NCBI RefSeq assembly: GCF_014237875.1
Contig: NZ_JACJVJ010000002.1
Coordinates: forward strand, 372,001 to 436,000
Direction of reading: 5' to 3'
Origin: Parasphingopyxis marina
GTDB taxonomy: Bacteria > Pseudomonadota > Alphaproteobacteria > Sphingomonadales > Sphingomonadaceae
DNA: 64,000 bases
Positions 17,702-26,997 of this stretch are shown piece after piece. A program made the position numbers and the translations under genes. The notes under the pieces are model-generated. The model searched no databases. It saw only the letters and a list, made by a program, of their open reading frames with translations, and was not told where the DNA came from. Position 1 is the first letter of the stretch. Each line of letters opens with the position of its first letter.

Positions 17702-20146
17702 CTAGAGCTGCTCCGTTTCGAGCCGGGAAACCGACAGGAATTCTTCCGGCGCCACGCGGATGGCCGCGCCGGTCGGGCAGGCACGCACACAGGCCGGGCC
17801 GCCCTCGATCCCCGCGCACATATCGCATTTGATCGCCTTTTTCGGCGTGTCGTCCGCGACATTGGCATCGATCCAGTCATGGTCGGGCTCGCCAGGGCCC
17901 GGGCCGATGCCGAAGAACAGCCAGCTCAGCAGCGAGGGCTTTTTCGGGGGCGTCTTTTCCATGCGGATCACGCCATAGGGGCAGTTGCGCTGGCAATTGC
18001 CGCAGCCGATGCAGGTCTCGTCGATGAACACCTCGCCATCGTCGCCGCGATGAATCGCGTTGGGCGGGCAATCGGCCATGCAATGCGGATGTTCGCAATG
18101 GCGGCAGGATGTCGGCACATGGAGATGCGCATAGGTACGCCCGGCTTCGCGGTTGAGACGCGAGAGCCCGTCATGGCTGTCGGCGCAGGCCTTTTCGCAA
18201 TTGTCGCAGCCGACGCACAGATGTTCGTCGATCAACAGCACGTCGGTCGCTTCGCCGATGCCGTTTTCGACCAGGAAGGAGGCGACCGAACTGTACATGT
18301 CGACGACGCCGGAGAAGCTGTCCTTCTTCGCCTCGACGAAATTGTTCACGTCTTCGCGCGCGGACATGTCGCGCCGGGCGCGGTCGAGCAGCTGCGGTTT
18401 GCGCTCGAGCAGCGTACCGAACGCCGCGCCATCGACCTTGATGACTTCGGACTTGATCGCCGCGCGCACGGTCGCGGTCCGGCGGCCGCCGTCGAGCAGC
18501 GACATTTCGCCGACATAGCTGCCCGCCGGCAGATAGGAGAGGAAGACCGGTTTCCGGCCGACCATCTTCTCGACGACCATCGAGCCGGACCGGATGACGA
18601 AGATATCGGTCCCCTCCTCGCCTTCGTTGATGATCGCCTCGCCCGCCTTCACATTCACGATTTCGGCGGTCTTCATGACCTCGACGAGATCTTCGGAGGT
18701 CAGGCCCGATCCGAACATCTGCAAAAGCTGGCGCTCGGTGGAGATGTTGGTGATCGCGCGCTTGGCCGCCGGTACCGTCGCCATCAGCTTGAGCGCCGCC
18801 ATGCGGGGGATTTCGACGACGATCGTGTCTTCCGCGGCGGTGATCGTCGAACCGCGGCGGCGGCCGGAAACCAGCCCGACTTCGCCGAAGATGGACCCCT
18901 GGTCGATCGGCGCCGTCAGCGAGGGATCGGCCTCGCTCAACTGAACCGACACCTTGCCCTCGGCAATGCCGAACAGCGAGGAGCCGGGCTCGTTCTTTTC
19001 GAAAATGGTCGCCCCGCGCCGGAAGAACTGCACTTCGGAATCGAGCATGAATTCGCGCATCTGCAGCGGCGAAAGCTCGTTGAGGATGGTGACGCGCGCG
19101 CGCAGAAATTCCAGCCAGTCGGCCACCGAGCGGCCGCCGGGAAGGCCCCGGAACTTTTCCTCGAGCAGCGGCTCGTCCGCCGGTTTGAGATCGGTATTGC
19201 CGTTGATGAACTCGACGACGTCATAGCCCTGGTTCATGCAATGTTTGATCAGCGGATAACCGGCGAGCGCGCCGATGACGAAGATTCCCTTCTTCGTCGA
19301 TTCGAAGGCCGGCGACAGCTTGGGAAAGGCCTCCCGCTCCTCGCTGGCAAATTCGACGCCGCAGGCTTCTACGAATTTGCGCGGCGGCGCGGAGCCCATC
19401 CGCGCGATGATCCGGTCGCACCGGATCTTGGTCTGCCCGTCGCGGGTGTCGAGCATGATCTGCTTGTCGAGCACCTCGGAGGGCGTCGTCTCGGTCATGA
19501 TGTTGATGCGGCCCTGCTCGCCCGCCTGCTGGAGCAGCTTGACGTTGGCATCCTTGGCGCGCGCGAACTCGGCCGAACGGTTGAGGATGGTGACGACATT
19601 GCCCTGCTCGGCATCGGCGGCGAGGCCGAGCGCATTCTCGATTCCCGCATCGCCCGATCCGATGACGATGATATGTTCGTCGACATATTCGGTGGGATCG
19701 TCGAGCTGGTACTGGATATGCGGCTTGTCGCCGCCGGGAACCCGCATCGTGTTCGGGTTGCCCTGCGTGCCGATGGCGAGGATCACATTTTCGGCCTGGA
19801 TCGTCTCGCCGCCCGCCAGCTTGATCTGGAAATTGCCGGCATCGCCGGTGATTTCGGTCACGTCCGCGTTGAGCTTGACGTTGACGCCGAGGCTGGCCGC
19901 CTGCTCGTCCCAGGTGCCGAGCACCACTTCGCGCTTGCCGGCGTCGAAATCCATGTCCGAACGCAGGATCAGCTGGTTCGGCGTCGCCATGACGTGCTTG
20001 CCCTTCTGATACTTGTAGATCGTATCGGAAAGATGGTCGGTCTTTTCGAGAAGGACGTGGGACAGGCCCAGCTCCGCCGCACGTCCGGCCGCGCTGAGCC
20101 CGGCAGGCCCAGAGCCGATGATCGCTATGCGATAGGCGTCTGCCAC
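17702..20146 (-). CDS. FAD oxidoreductase fused to two cyclic-nucleotide-binding domains and four [4Fe-4S] sites
   Basis: An 814-residue cytoplasmic protein with modules in order: an FAD/NAD(P) pyridine-nucleotide oxidoreductase of the thioredoxin-reductase type (GSGPAG at 11-16 for FAD, IGSGDAG at 162-168 for NAD(P), FVIGAL near 289-294); two CRP-like cyclic-nucleotide-binding domains at about 357-455 and 480-580 (phosphate-binding cassettes GEVGL...RRRGS and GEMSL...RRTAT); and a polyferredoxin at 640-800 with Cys groups at 644-654, 681-693, 712-722 and 774-790. The polyferredoxin resembles electron-transfer subunits such as HybA or DmsB. The classical CXXC of thioredoxin reductase is absent, so it is not a disulfide reductase. 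It is the first gene of the operon with the cytochrome b-like and FHA-decahaem proteins. The role as an NAD(P)H-linked, cNMP-gated electron input is inference. Confidence 0.88.
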   Translation of the reverse strand: MADAYRIAIIGSGPAGLSAAGRAAELGLSHVLLEKTDHLSDTIYKYQKGKHVMATPNQLILRSDMDFDAGKREVVLGTWDEQAASLGVNVKLNADVTEITGDAGNFQIKLAGGETIQAENVILAIGTQGNPNTMRVPGGDKPHIQYQLDDPTEYVDEHIIVIGSGDAGIENALGLAADAEQGNVVTILNRSAEFARAKDANVKLLQQAGEQGRINIMTETTPSEVLDKQIMLDTRDGQTKIRCDRIIARMGSAPPRKFVEACGVEFASEEREAFPKLSPAFESTKKGIFVIGALAGYPLIKHCMNQGYDVVEFINGNTDLKPADEPLLEEKFRGLPGGRSVADWLEFLRARVTILNELSPLQMREFMLDSEVQFFRRGATIFEKNEPGSSLFGIAEGKVSVQLSEADPSLTAPIDQGSIFGEVGLVSGRRRGSTITAAEDTIVVEIPRMAALKLMATVPAAKRAITNISTERQLLQMFGSGLTSEDLVEVMKTAEIVNVKAGEAIINEGEEGTDIFVIRSGSMVVEKMVGRKPVFLSYLPAGSYVGEMSLLDGGRRTATVRAAIKSEVIKVDGAAFGTLLERKPQLLDRARRDMSAREDVNNFVEAKKDSFSGVVDMYSSVASFLVENGIGEATDVLLIDEHLCVGCDNCEKACADSHDGLSRLNREAGRTYAHLHVPTSCRHCEHPHCMADCPPNAIHRGDDGEVFIDETCIGCGNCQRNCPYGVIRMEKTPPKKPSLLSWLFFGIGPGPGEPDHDWIDANVADDTPKKAIKCDMCAGIEGGPACVRACPTGAAIRVAPEEFLSVSRLETEQL

Positions 20147-20292
20147 AACTTCCCCCTGCCGTCCCGGCCCAAATCGAATAATGATCCGGTTTTGCCCGGA
20201 TTCTCAACGAATTCCTGTGCGCCCGATCACCACTCTATCATCTTTGCAGGGACAAGCTAGATAGGGCGGGCATTTTTTGGAATAGTGCCGGC

Positions 20293-21273
20293 ATGACCCA
20301 AGCAAGTGAATCGAAAAGCGAAAATCGCGGCCGGGGAAGCGTGGGAACCGCCCGCTACGCCCTGATCGCCGCCGCCGCGATCGCCACCTTTTCCATCGGC
20401 TATGCGATAGCCCGGGGCGACGAACGGGGCGCGGCGGCCAGCGGAGCGCCGAGCGGCGCGATCGACCCCTCGCTAACCGACGAGGATATTGCCGGCGCGA
20501 TTCCCGATCTCGAAGCACGGGTCGAGGCCAATCCGGAGGATGAGGAAGGCTGGGCGATGCTCGGCCTCGCCTATTACCAGGTCGGCCGCTACCCCGACGC
20601 CGCCGAGGCCTATGGCCGGGCGAGCGCGCTCGATTCTACCAATGCCCGCTATTTCTCGGCGCGCGGCGAAGCGCTTGCGCTGGCCGCCGACGGCGCCTTT
20701 CCCGCCGAAGCGGCGCAGGCCTTTGCCCGCGCGCTGGAGCTCGATCCCGCCGATCCCCGCGCCCGCTATTTCGAAGGCGTCCGCAAGGACATGGCCGGCG
20801 ATCATCGGGGGGCGGTCGACGACTGGATCGCGCTGCTGCGCGATACGCCGCCCGGTTCTCCCTGGGAGGGCGATCTCCGCCAGCTGATCGCGCAGGTGGC
20901 GCAGGCCGAGAATATCGACATCGAAGGCCGCGTCCCGCCGCCCGGCACCGCCGCCCAGACCAACCTCCCGGCCGCCGTCACGCAGGGCATTCCCGGGCCG
21001 ACGCCGCAACAGATGCGCGAAGCCAGCCAGCTGCCCCAGGGCCAGCAGGACATGATGGTCGAGGATATGGTCGACGGGCTCGATCAGCGGCTGCAGGGCA
21101 ATCCCAACGATGCCGATGGCTGGATCATGCTGATGCGCTCGCGCATGCAGCTCGGCCAGTCGGCGCGGGCGAGCCAGGCCTGGCGGCGCGCGCGCGAAGC
21201 CTTTGCGAACAATTCCGCGCAGCTCGAGCGAATCAACAATTCCGCCCGCGCACTGGGCGTGCCGGGGGCCTAG
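20293..21273 (+). CDS. ccmI: CcmI/CycH-like TPR protein of cytochrome c maturation
   Basis: A 326-residue protein with one N-terminal membrane helix (about 22-40), then a periplasmic region with TPR units around 65-170 (EDEEGWAMLGLAYYQVGRYPDAAE is the typical first repeat) and another TPR-like segment at the C-terminus (NPNDADGWIMLMRSRMQLGQ). This arrangement fits the CcmI/CycH component that presents apocytochrome c to the haem ligation machinery. No other ccm genes are in the window. Its position divergent from the multihaem operon, in a segment encoding 25 predicted haem sites, supports the call. The stop overlaps the TetR gene stop by four bases in convergent orientation. Confidence 0.75.
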   Translation: MTQASESKSENRGRGSVGTARYALIAAAAIATFSIGYAIARGDERGAAASGAPSGAIDPSLTDEDIAGAIPDLEARVEANPEDEEGWAMLGLAYYQVGRYPDAAEAYGRASALDSTNARYFSARGEALALAADGAFPAEAAQAFARALELDPADPRARYFEGVRKDMAGDHRGAVDDWIALLRDTPPGSPWEGDLRQLIAQVAQAENIDIEGRVPPPGTAAQTNLPAAVTQGIPGPTPQQMREASQLPQGQQDMMVEDMVDGLDQRLQGNPNDADGWIMLMRSRMQLGQSARASQAWRRAREAFANNSAQLERINNSARALGVPGA

Positions 21274-21869
21274 CTTTCCGCCTGGGCGTGTGAATGCCGC
21301 CAGTCGCCGAACTGGTCGACCGCGGCGTCGATCAGCTCGGGATCATTGGGAACCTGGCCGCCGATAACGAGCTGCGCCAGCCCGTGGACCAGCGCCATCG
21401 CCTGTATCGCCGCGATGTCCTGCGCGCGCCTGCCCGATCCTTCGGGCATCAGCGCGGCGATATTCTCGCGCAGCGACACGCCTGCCCGGCTCTCGGTCGA
21501 CAAGGCCAGCGCCTCCTCTTCCCCGGCCGCGGGCATATAGGCCGTCATCAGGCCGAACAGCGCCGGGTTGGCGACGGCGAAATGGACATAGGCCTGGCCG
21601 GTCGCCCGAAAGGCCTGTTCGCGGTCGGGCTTGCCGGCAGCCGCGGCCTCCTGCGCATCGAAAAGCTTCTCATAGCCTGCCCGGGCCAGCGCGTGGAGCA
21701 GCGCGTCCTTGTCCGGGAAATGCCGGTACACGGCGGTGGCGCTGACCCCGGTTTCGCGGGCGACTTCGCGCAGGCCGATATCGCCATCGCCCTTTTCCCG
21801 CAGCAGCCGCAAACCCGTCTCCACCAGCGCGCTGCGCAGATCGCCGTGATGATAGCTCTGTTTTTTCAC
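21270..21869 (-). CDS. TetR-family transcriptional regulator
   Basis: A 199-residue protein with a typical TetR helix-turn-helix near the N-terminus (GDIGLREVARETGVSATAVYRHF) and a divergent helical ligand domain. The GTG start at 21869 is preferred: it gives the usual KKQSYHHGDLRSAL opening and has AGGAAAA upstream. The longer ATG start at 21926 would place coding sequence across the strong inverted repeat 21880-21926, which is more likely the operator. It is divergent from a carotenoid oxygenase gene, the probable target along with itself. Confidence 0.85.
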   Translation of the reverse strand: MKKQSYHHGDLRSALVETGLRLLREKGDGDIGLREVARETGVSATAVYRHFPDKDALLHALARAGYEKLFDAQEAAAAGKPDREQAFRATGQAYVHFAVANPALFGLMTAYMPAAGEEEALALSTESRAGVSLRENIAALMPEGSGRRAQDIAAIQAMALVHGLAQLVIGGQVPNDPELIDAAVDQFGDWRHSHAQAES

Positions 21870-21879
21870 GCTTTTTCCT

Positions 21880-21926
21880 ATGTTGACATCGTTACCATTA
21901 AACGCCAATCTTAACAATGTAAACAT
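21880..21926. promoter_or_regulatory. Long inverted-repeat operator between tetR and the carotenoid oxygenase gene
   Basis: Two 20-base arms (21880-21899 and 21907-21926) separated by AAACGCC match at 16 of 20 positions. The outer parts read ATGTTGACAT and, on the other strand, ATGTTTACAT; each arm also carries an inner GTTA. A perfect TTGACA (21883-21888) lies in the left arm and TTTACA on the opposite strand in the right arm, so the regulator would cover both -35 elements. The segment is markedly AT-richer than its surroundings. Confidence 0.7.
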
Positions 21927-21976
21927 AGCGAGTCGAAATCAACCCCGAACACCGTATCGGCAGAGGAAATCGCCCC

Positions 21977-23410
21977 ATGGCCAGCGTTATCGAAAAGACC
22001 ATCCGCAAGACCGTCACCTCCGGCATCCTCGGCGTCGCCAAGGTCAGCGCCGCGCTCAAGAGCCGCGAGGGCGATCATCCCTATCTCACCGGCATTCACA
22101 AGCCGATGGCCGAGGAGCTGACCCTCACCGAGCTGGAGGTCGAGGGCTCGATCCCCGCCGAACTCGACGGCCGCTATCTGCGGATCGGCCCCAACCCGGT
22201 GGCAGAGGTCAATCCCGCGACCCATCACTGGTTCATCGGCGACGGCATGGCGCACGGCCTGAAGATCGGCGGCGGCAAGGCGCTCTGGTATCGCAACCGC
22301 TGGATTCGCTCCGAAGCCGTCAGCAAGGCGCTGGGCGAACCGCCCGCACCCTCGCCCCATGGCCGCGAGCGCGGGACCGCCAATACCAATATCGTCGGCA
22401 TCGGCGGCCGCACCTGGGCGATCATCGAAGCCGGCAATTCGCCGGTCGAGCTTTCCGAGGAACTGGAAACGCTGTCGATCAACCCGTTCGACGGATCGCT
22501 GCAAAATTCCTACACCGCCCACCCCCATCTCGATCCGGCGACCGGCGAAAGCCACGCCATCTGCTATCGCGGCGACGTGCAGGACACCGTCTGGCACACC
22601 GTTCTCGACAGCGCGGGCAAGGTGATCCGCGAAGAACCGATCACGGTCGCCCACGGCCCCAGCATCCATGATTGCCAGATCACCGAAAATTACGTGATCG
22701 TCCTGGACCTGCCCGTCACTTTCTCGATGAAGACGCTGATGGGCGGCCACCCCTTCCCCTATCGCTGGAATCCCGAGCACAGGGCGCGGGTCGGCCTGAT
22801 GCCGCGCACCGGCACGAATGCCGATATGCACTGGTTCGATGTCGAGCCCTGCTATGTCTTCCACCCGGCAAATGCCTTTGAAACCGAAGACGGCAGCGTG
22901 ATCATCGACGTGGTCGCGCACGACAAGATGTTCGACGACGGCCATGACGGGCCGGACGGATCGCGCTCCGCTTTCGAACGCTGGACGCTGCCGGCGGGCG
23001 GCACCAAGGTGCAACGCACGGTCGTCGACGGCGAGATGCAGGAATTTCCGCGCTACGACGAACGGCGGACCTGCAAGCCCTATCGCTACGCCTATTGCAT
23101 GGCGGCGGAAAACCCGCACGACATCCCGGGGCTGATCGCCGACACGCGGCTGTTCAAGCACGATCTCGACGCCGGCACCCGCGAGGTCCATGATTTCGGG
23201 CCGCATCGCCATCCCGGCGAATTCGTTTTCGTACCGCGCGGAGACGGGGAAGATGAAGGCTGGCTCGTCGGCCTCGTCATCGACATGACCGACGACACGA
23301 CCGAGCTCGCGATCCTCGACGCGGCGAATTTCACCGCGCCGCCGGTCGGCACCGTCCGCCTGCCCCACCGCATCCCGCCGGGCTTTCACGGCAACTGGGT
23401 GGCCGGCTGA
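21977..23410 (+). CDS. Carotenoid oxygenase family protein (carotenoid/stilbene cleavage dioxygenase)
   Basis: A 477-residue protein of the RPE65/lignostilbene dioxygenase superfamily, a seven-bladed propeller with a non-haem Fe(II) centre held by four His. Candidates are visible in the expected contexts: His182 (TAHPHLDP), His231 (SIHDC), His296 (FHPANAFE) and His471 (GFHGNW). GPNP at 71-74 and HWFIGDGMAHG at 84-94 are further family signatures. It cleaves a C=C bond of an apocarotenoid or stilbene-like aromatic; the substrate cannot be read from sequence. GAGG lies about ten bases before the start. It is divergent from and probably repressed by the TetR protein. Confidence 0.9.
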   Translation: MASVIEKTIRKTVTSGILGVAKVSAALKSREGDHPYLTGIHKPMAEELTLTELEVEGSIPAELDGRYLRIGPNPVAEVNPATHHWFIGDGMAHGLKIGGGKALWYRNRWIRSEAVSKALGEPPAPSPHGRERGTANTNIVGIGGRTWAIIEAGNSPVELSEELETLSINPFDGSLQNSYTAHPHLDPATGESHAICYRGDVQDTVWHTVLDSAGKVIREEPITVAHGPSIHDCQITENYVIVLDLPVTFSMKTLMGGHPFPYRWNPEHRARVGLMPRTGTNADMHWFDVEPCYVFHPANAFETEDGSVIIDVVAHDKMFDDGHDGPDGSRSAFERWTLPAGGTKVQRTVVDGEMQEFPRYDERRTCKPYRYAYCMAAENPHDIPGLIADTRLFKHDLDAGTREVHDFGPHRHPGEFVFVPRGDGEDEGWLVGLVIDMTDDTTELAILDAANFTAPPVGTVRLPHRIPPGFHGNWVAG

Positions 23411-23520
23411 TCCCGCGCGAAGAGCGAAAGCGAGCTTTTCCGGCGCAAACGACTTCTTTCGTTGCAATTTGGGGCCCTCTCCCGCATGAAACCGCCCGAA
23501 ATCGAGGTTAGGCGGCAAAT

Positions 23521-24897
23521 ATGCGCGAATGGACACCACAGAGCTGGCGTGATGCCAATGGCATCCAGATGCCCAACTATACCGATGCGGATGCACTCGC
23601 ATCGGTGGAGGCGACGCTCGCCAACTATCCGCCGCTGATTTTCGCCGGCGAGGCCCGCCAGCTGCGCGCCGACCTTTCCGAGGTCGCGCAGGGCAAGGCG
23701 TTCCTGCTCCAGGGCGGCGATTGCGCGGAAAGCTTCGCCGAGTTCAACCCGACCAATATTCGCGATACCTTCCGCGTCATCCTGCAGATGGCCGTGGTCC
23801 TGACCTATGCGTCCAAGGTGCCGGTGGTGAAGGTCGGGCGGATGGCCGGGCAGTTCGCCAAGCCGCGCTCGTCCGACGTCGAGGAACAGGGCGGCGTCTC
23901 GCTGCCCTCCTATCGCGGCGATATCGTCAACGACATCGCGTTCGAGGAAGCCTCGCGCGTTCCCGATCCCCAGCGCATGATCCGCGCCTATAGCCAGGCC
24001 TCCGCGACGCTCAACCTGCTGCGCGCCTATGCGAGCGGAGGCTATGCGAACCTCCACAAGGTGCATAGCTGGACGCTCGATTTCATGGGCAAGAGCCCCT
24101 GGGCGACGAAGTTTGAGGAACTGGCCGGGCGGATCGGCGAGGCGCTGGCCTTCATGGACGCCTGCGGCATCAACGCCGACATGGTGCCGCAATTGAACGG
24201 CACGCAATTCTATGTGTCTCACGAGGCGCTGCTGCTGCCCTATGAGGAGGCGCTGACCCGCCGCGACAGCCTGACCGGCGACTGGTACGACACGTCCGCC
24301 CATTTCGTCTGGATCGGAGACCGCACGCGGTTCGAAGATTCCGCCCATGTCGAATATTTCCGCGGCATCGCCAATCCGATAGGCATGAAATGCGGGCCGA
24401 GCCTCGATCCCGACGATCTGCTCAAGCTGCTCGACACGCTCGACCCCGAACGCTCGCCCGGCCGGATCACGCTGATCAGCCGCTTCGGGCATGACAGTAT
24501 CGAGGAGCAGTTTCCGCGGCTCGTACGCGCCGTGAAGGCCGAAGGGCATCCGGTGATCTGGTCGTGCGACCCGATGCACGGCAACACGATCAAGGCGGAT
24601 AGCGGCTACAAGACCCGGCCTTTCGAGCGTATCCTTGCCGAGGTGAAGGGCTTCTTCGCCGTCCACCGCGCCGAGGGCACCTATGGCGGCGGCATCCATT
24701 GCGAAATGACCGGCCAGGACGTGACCGAATGCACGGGCGGCGCGATCGACGTCACCGACCAGGATCTTGGCGATCGTTACCACACCCATTGCGATCCGCG
24801 CCTGAATGCGGGGCAAAGCATCGAGCTGGCGTTCCTGCTCGCCGAGATGCTCAACACCGAAATGGCGGCGCGCGAGAAAGAGGCAGCGGCGGCTTAA
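23521..24897 (+). CDS. aroG: Class II 3-deoxy-7-phosphoheptulonate (DAHP) synthase
   Basis: A 458-residue enzyme of the plant/actinobacterial type II family: it condenses PEP and erythrose-4-phosphate as the first step of the shikimate pathway. Typical landmarks are WTPQSWR at the N-terminus, [11 protein letters not shown] near 61-71, [14 protein letters not shown] near 103-116, the GDNIVND-like segment, DPMHGNT near 350, and [10 protein letters not shown](D/N)VTEC near 396-410. Length and motifs are complete. It is monocistronic in appearance, with 110 bases upstream and a convergent GGDEF gene downstream. The symbol follows mycobacterial usage for type II enzymes. Confidence 0.93.
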   Translation: MREWTPQSWRDANGIQMPNYTDADALASVEATLANYPPLIFAGEARQLRADLSEVAQGKAFLLQGGDCAESFAEFNPTNIRDTFRVILQMAVVLTYASKVPVVKVGRMAGQFAKPRSSDVEEQGGVSLPSYRGDIVNDIAFEEASRVPDPQRMIRAYSQASATLNLLRAYASGGYANLHKVHSWTLDFMGKSPWATKFEELAGRIGEALAFMDACGINADMVPQLNGTQFYVSHEALLLPYEEALTRRDSLTGDWYDTSAHFVWIGDRTRFEDSAHVEYFRGIANPIGMKCGPSLDPDDLLKLLDTLDPERSPGRITLISRFGHDSIEEQFPRLVRAVKAEGHPVIWSCDPMHGNTIKADSGYKTRPFERILAEVKGFFAVHRAEGTYGGGIHCEMTGQDVTECTGGAIDVTDQDLGDRYHTHCDPRLNAGQSIELAFLLAEMLNTEMAAREKEAAAA

Positions 24898-24990
24898 GCG
24901 GATACGCACGAAAGCACTGCGGATTTTCCTGTCCTACACGGGCCCTGTTTTGATATCCTGAAACCCGGTTCTTTCTCAGCGGTATATGAG

Positions 24991-25009
24991 CACCGGTCCT
25001 CGGCCGGTG
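24991..25009. terminator. Stem-loop between convergent genes
   Basis: CACCGG, a 7-base loop, CCGGTG. It lies in the 219-base gap between the DAHP synthase stop and the convergent GGDEF gene stop. No T-tract is present, so a factor-independent terminator is only weakly supported. Confidence 0.3.
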
Positions 25010-25067
25010 GGCGATGCCTTGCGGCCCATCCGCGCCGGGCGTAACCTTCGGCGATTACCCCCGGCCT

Positions 25068-25087
25068 GTGTCAACCAGTGTCAACCG
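25068..25087. repeat. Tandem 10-bp repeat GTGTCAACC(A/G)
   Basis: Two directly adjacent copies of GTGTCAACC followed by A or G, in the same convergent intergenic gap as the stem-loop. Function is unknown; it may be chance. Confidence 0.4.
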
Positions 25088-25116
25088 GATGTGACCTTTC
25101 ACTCCGGCCGGCAGGA

Positions 25117-26925
25117 TCAGGCGGCGGCTTTCTTGTCGCGCGCGGTCGCCACGACGATGCGGTCGCGACCGCTTTCCTTGGCCCGATACAGCGCCGCATC
25201 GGCGGCGTTGATCAAGCGGTCGACGGGGACCAGTTCGGGCGCGCTTGCAAGGCCGATCGACACCGTGATCGCGCCGAGAGCGCGGTCGCCCTGGTGCAGG
25301 CTGAGCGCGCGGATTTCGGCGCGGATCTGTTCGGCGCGATCATTTGCCGCGTCGAGGCCAAAATCGGGCATCAGCAGCGCGAATTCCTCGCCACCATAGC
25401 GGAAGGCCATACCGTCTTCCCGCGTCGAATTTGCAAGTACGGTACCGATTTCCCGCAGCACGATATCGCCCGCTTCATGGCCATGGGTATCGTTGAACCG
25501 TTTGAAATGGTCGACATCGAGCATCAGGCAGCTCAGGGGAAAATCGCCCCGTCCTGCAGCGCCGGCGAGTTCCGCGAGATTTTCATCGAAGGAACGCCGG
25601 TTCGGAATCCCGGTCAATCCGTCGATCATCGCCATCTCGCGCAAGGCTTCGCGGAGCCGGAAATTGGCCAGCGACGACGCGATATTCTCCGCCAGCAGGT
25701 TGATGTAGATTTCGGCGGCGTCGTCCTGCGCGCTGCCCGGCTCGCGCGCTTCGAGATACAGCAGGCCGATCGTTTCCTGCTGGACCGTCAGCGGCAAGCA
25801 GATGCTTTCGACGATCTCGCCATCCGCCGCGCCGAGATGCTCGCAGGCTATATCGATATCGTCCCCGAGCGGCTTGTGCATCACACCGCGCCGCAAGGCC
25901 CAGCAGCTGTTGAGCGGAAATTCCGCGCCCGAATGCCGAGGATCGAGCCAGCTACAGCTCTCGGCCATCACCCTGCGCGCTCCGTCGAGCACATAAAGGC
26001 GCCCGGCATGGCTGGGGATGATTTGCGGCGCAAAGCGTTCGACGATGCCGTTGAGGTCGGCCATCGTCTGGCAGCCCTGCATCCGCTGGATCATGCGCGA
26101 CAGCAGGTCGCGCGCCGCCCGGTCGGCCTCGCGCTCGCGTTCGAGACGCTGGCGTTCAAGGCCGTTTTCGCGAAAGACGCGAATCGCTCCGGCCATATCG
26201 CCGATCTCGTCGACCTGGTCATAATCGGGCGCTTCCACCTCGTAATCCTGCGCCGCGAGACGGGTGAGCACGTCGCTGAGCCGGACCACGGGCCGCAAGA
26301 TGCGTTGGCGCAACACGAAGAAGAGAACGCAGAAGAAGAGCAGCGCGGTGATCGCGACGACGATTTCCGAAATGGTCCGCCAGAGCCGCGCCGCCCGTTC
26401 GGCATCGGCGACCTCGTTGGCGGTCCGTTGATCGAGACGATATTGGAAACGTTCGATCATATTGTCCATGCGCGCGAGTTCGCGCTCATATTCCGGGCCG
26501 AACATGATCCCGCGGGCCGTATCGCTGTCGCCGCCCTGATAGGCCGCGATCGCCGCCTCCTGTTCGTCATGCAGCGTGTCGGCCCAGCCTATGCCTTCGG
26601 CCAGGGCGTCGAGCTCGTCCGGAAGCGCGCCGGCATCCTCGATATGGGATATCCGGCCTTGGATTTCGTCGAGCTGATCGACATGGCGCCGGTAAACCGT
26701 AAGATGGACCGGATCCCCGGTGATCACATATTCGCGCGCCTGATCGGTGAGCCGGTATATTTCCGCATCCAGCCGCGACGTCGCCTGGTCGAGCCGATAG
26801 CGTTGCTCGACAGCCGCGCGCTCCTTTTCATGAGCGCTCGACGCCAGCAGCATCGTCGTGCCCGAAACGACCGTGAGCGCCACCGTCGCCCCATAGGCCC
26901 AGTTCGTGATTGTCGCTAACCGCAT
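25117..26925 (-). CDS. Membrane-bound HAMP-GAF-GGDEF diguanylate cyclase
   Basis: A 602-residue sensor. Transmembrane helix 1 at about 9-28, a helical periplasmic region rich in heptad-like Leu/Asp/Arg to about 184 (CHASE3-like in length), transmembrane helix 2 at 185-206, HAMP linker at 207-258, GAF domain around 285-425, and a GGDEF domain from about 437. The active-site loop is RYGGEEF (GGEEF 511-515), so cyclic-di-GMP synthesis is expected. The usual RxxD product-inhibition site nine residues upstream is not conserved (RED with Gly at the Asp position), so feedback inhibition may be absent. The next upstream gene on the same strand is also a GGDEF protein. Confidence 0.88.
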   Translation of the reverse strand: MRLATITNWAYGATVALTVVSGTTMLLASSAHEKERAAVEQRYRLDQATSRLDAEIYRLTDQAREYVITGDPVHLTVYRRHVDQLDEIQGRISHIEDAGALPDELDALAEGIGWADTLHDEQEAAIAAYQGGDSDTARGIMFGPEYERELARMDNMIERFQYRLDQRTANEVADAERAARLWRTISEIVVAITALLFFCVLFFVLRQRILRPVVRLSDVLTRLAAQDYEVEAPDYDQVDEIGDMAGAIRVFRENGLERQRLEREREADRAARDLLSRMIQRMQGCQTMADLNGIVERFAPQIIPSHAGRLYVLDGARRVMAESCSWLDPRHSGAEFPLNSCWALRRGVMHKPLGDDIDIACEHLGAADGEIVESICLPLTVQQETIGLLYLEAREPGSAQDDAAEIYINLLAENIASSLANFRLREALREMAMIDGLTGIPNRRSFDENLAELAGAAGRGDFPLSCLMLDVDHFKRFNDTHGHEAGDIVLREIGTVLANSTREDGMAFRYGGEEFALLMPDFGLDAANDRAEQIRAEIRALSLHQGDRALGAITVSIGLASAPELVPVDRLINAADAALYRAKESGRDRIVVATARDKKAAA

Positions 26926-26997
26926 GAAAATCGGTCCTAATCGAACATGATGGGATAAAGGTTAACGGTCGGAACCGCGCATCGGCGCGCGATGCGG

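Noticed and set aside
17690-20260. An 856-codon plus-strand open frame
   Set aside because: It is antisense to the flavin/cNMP/FeS gene, whose motifs are unambiguous.
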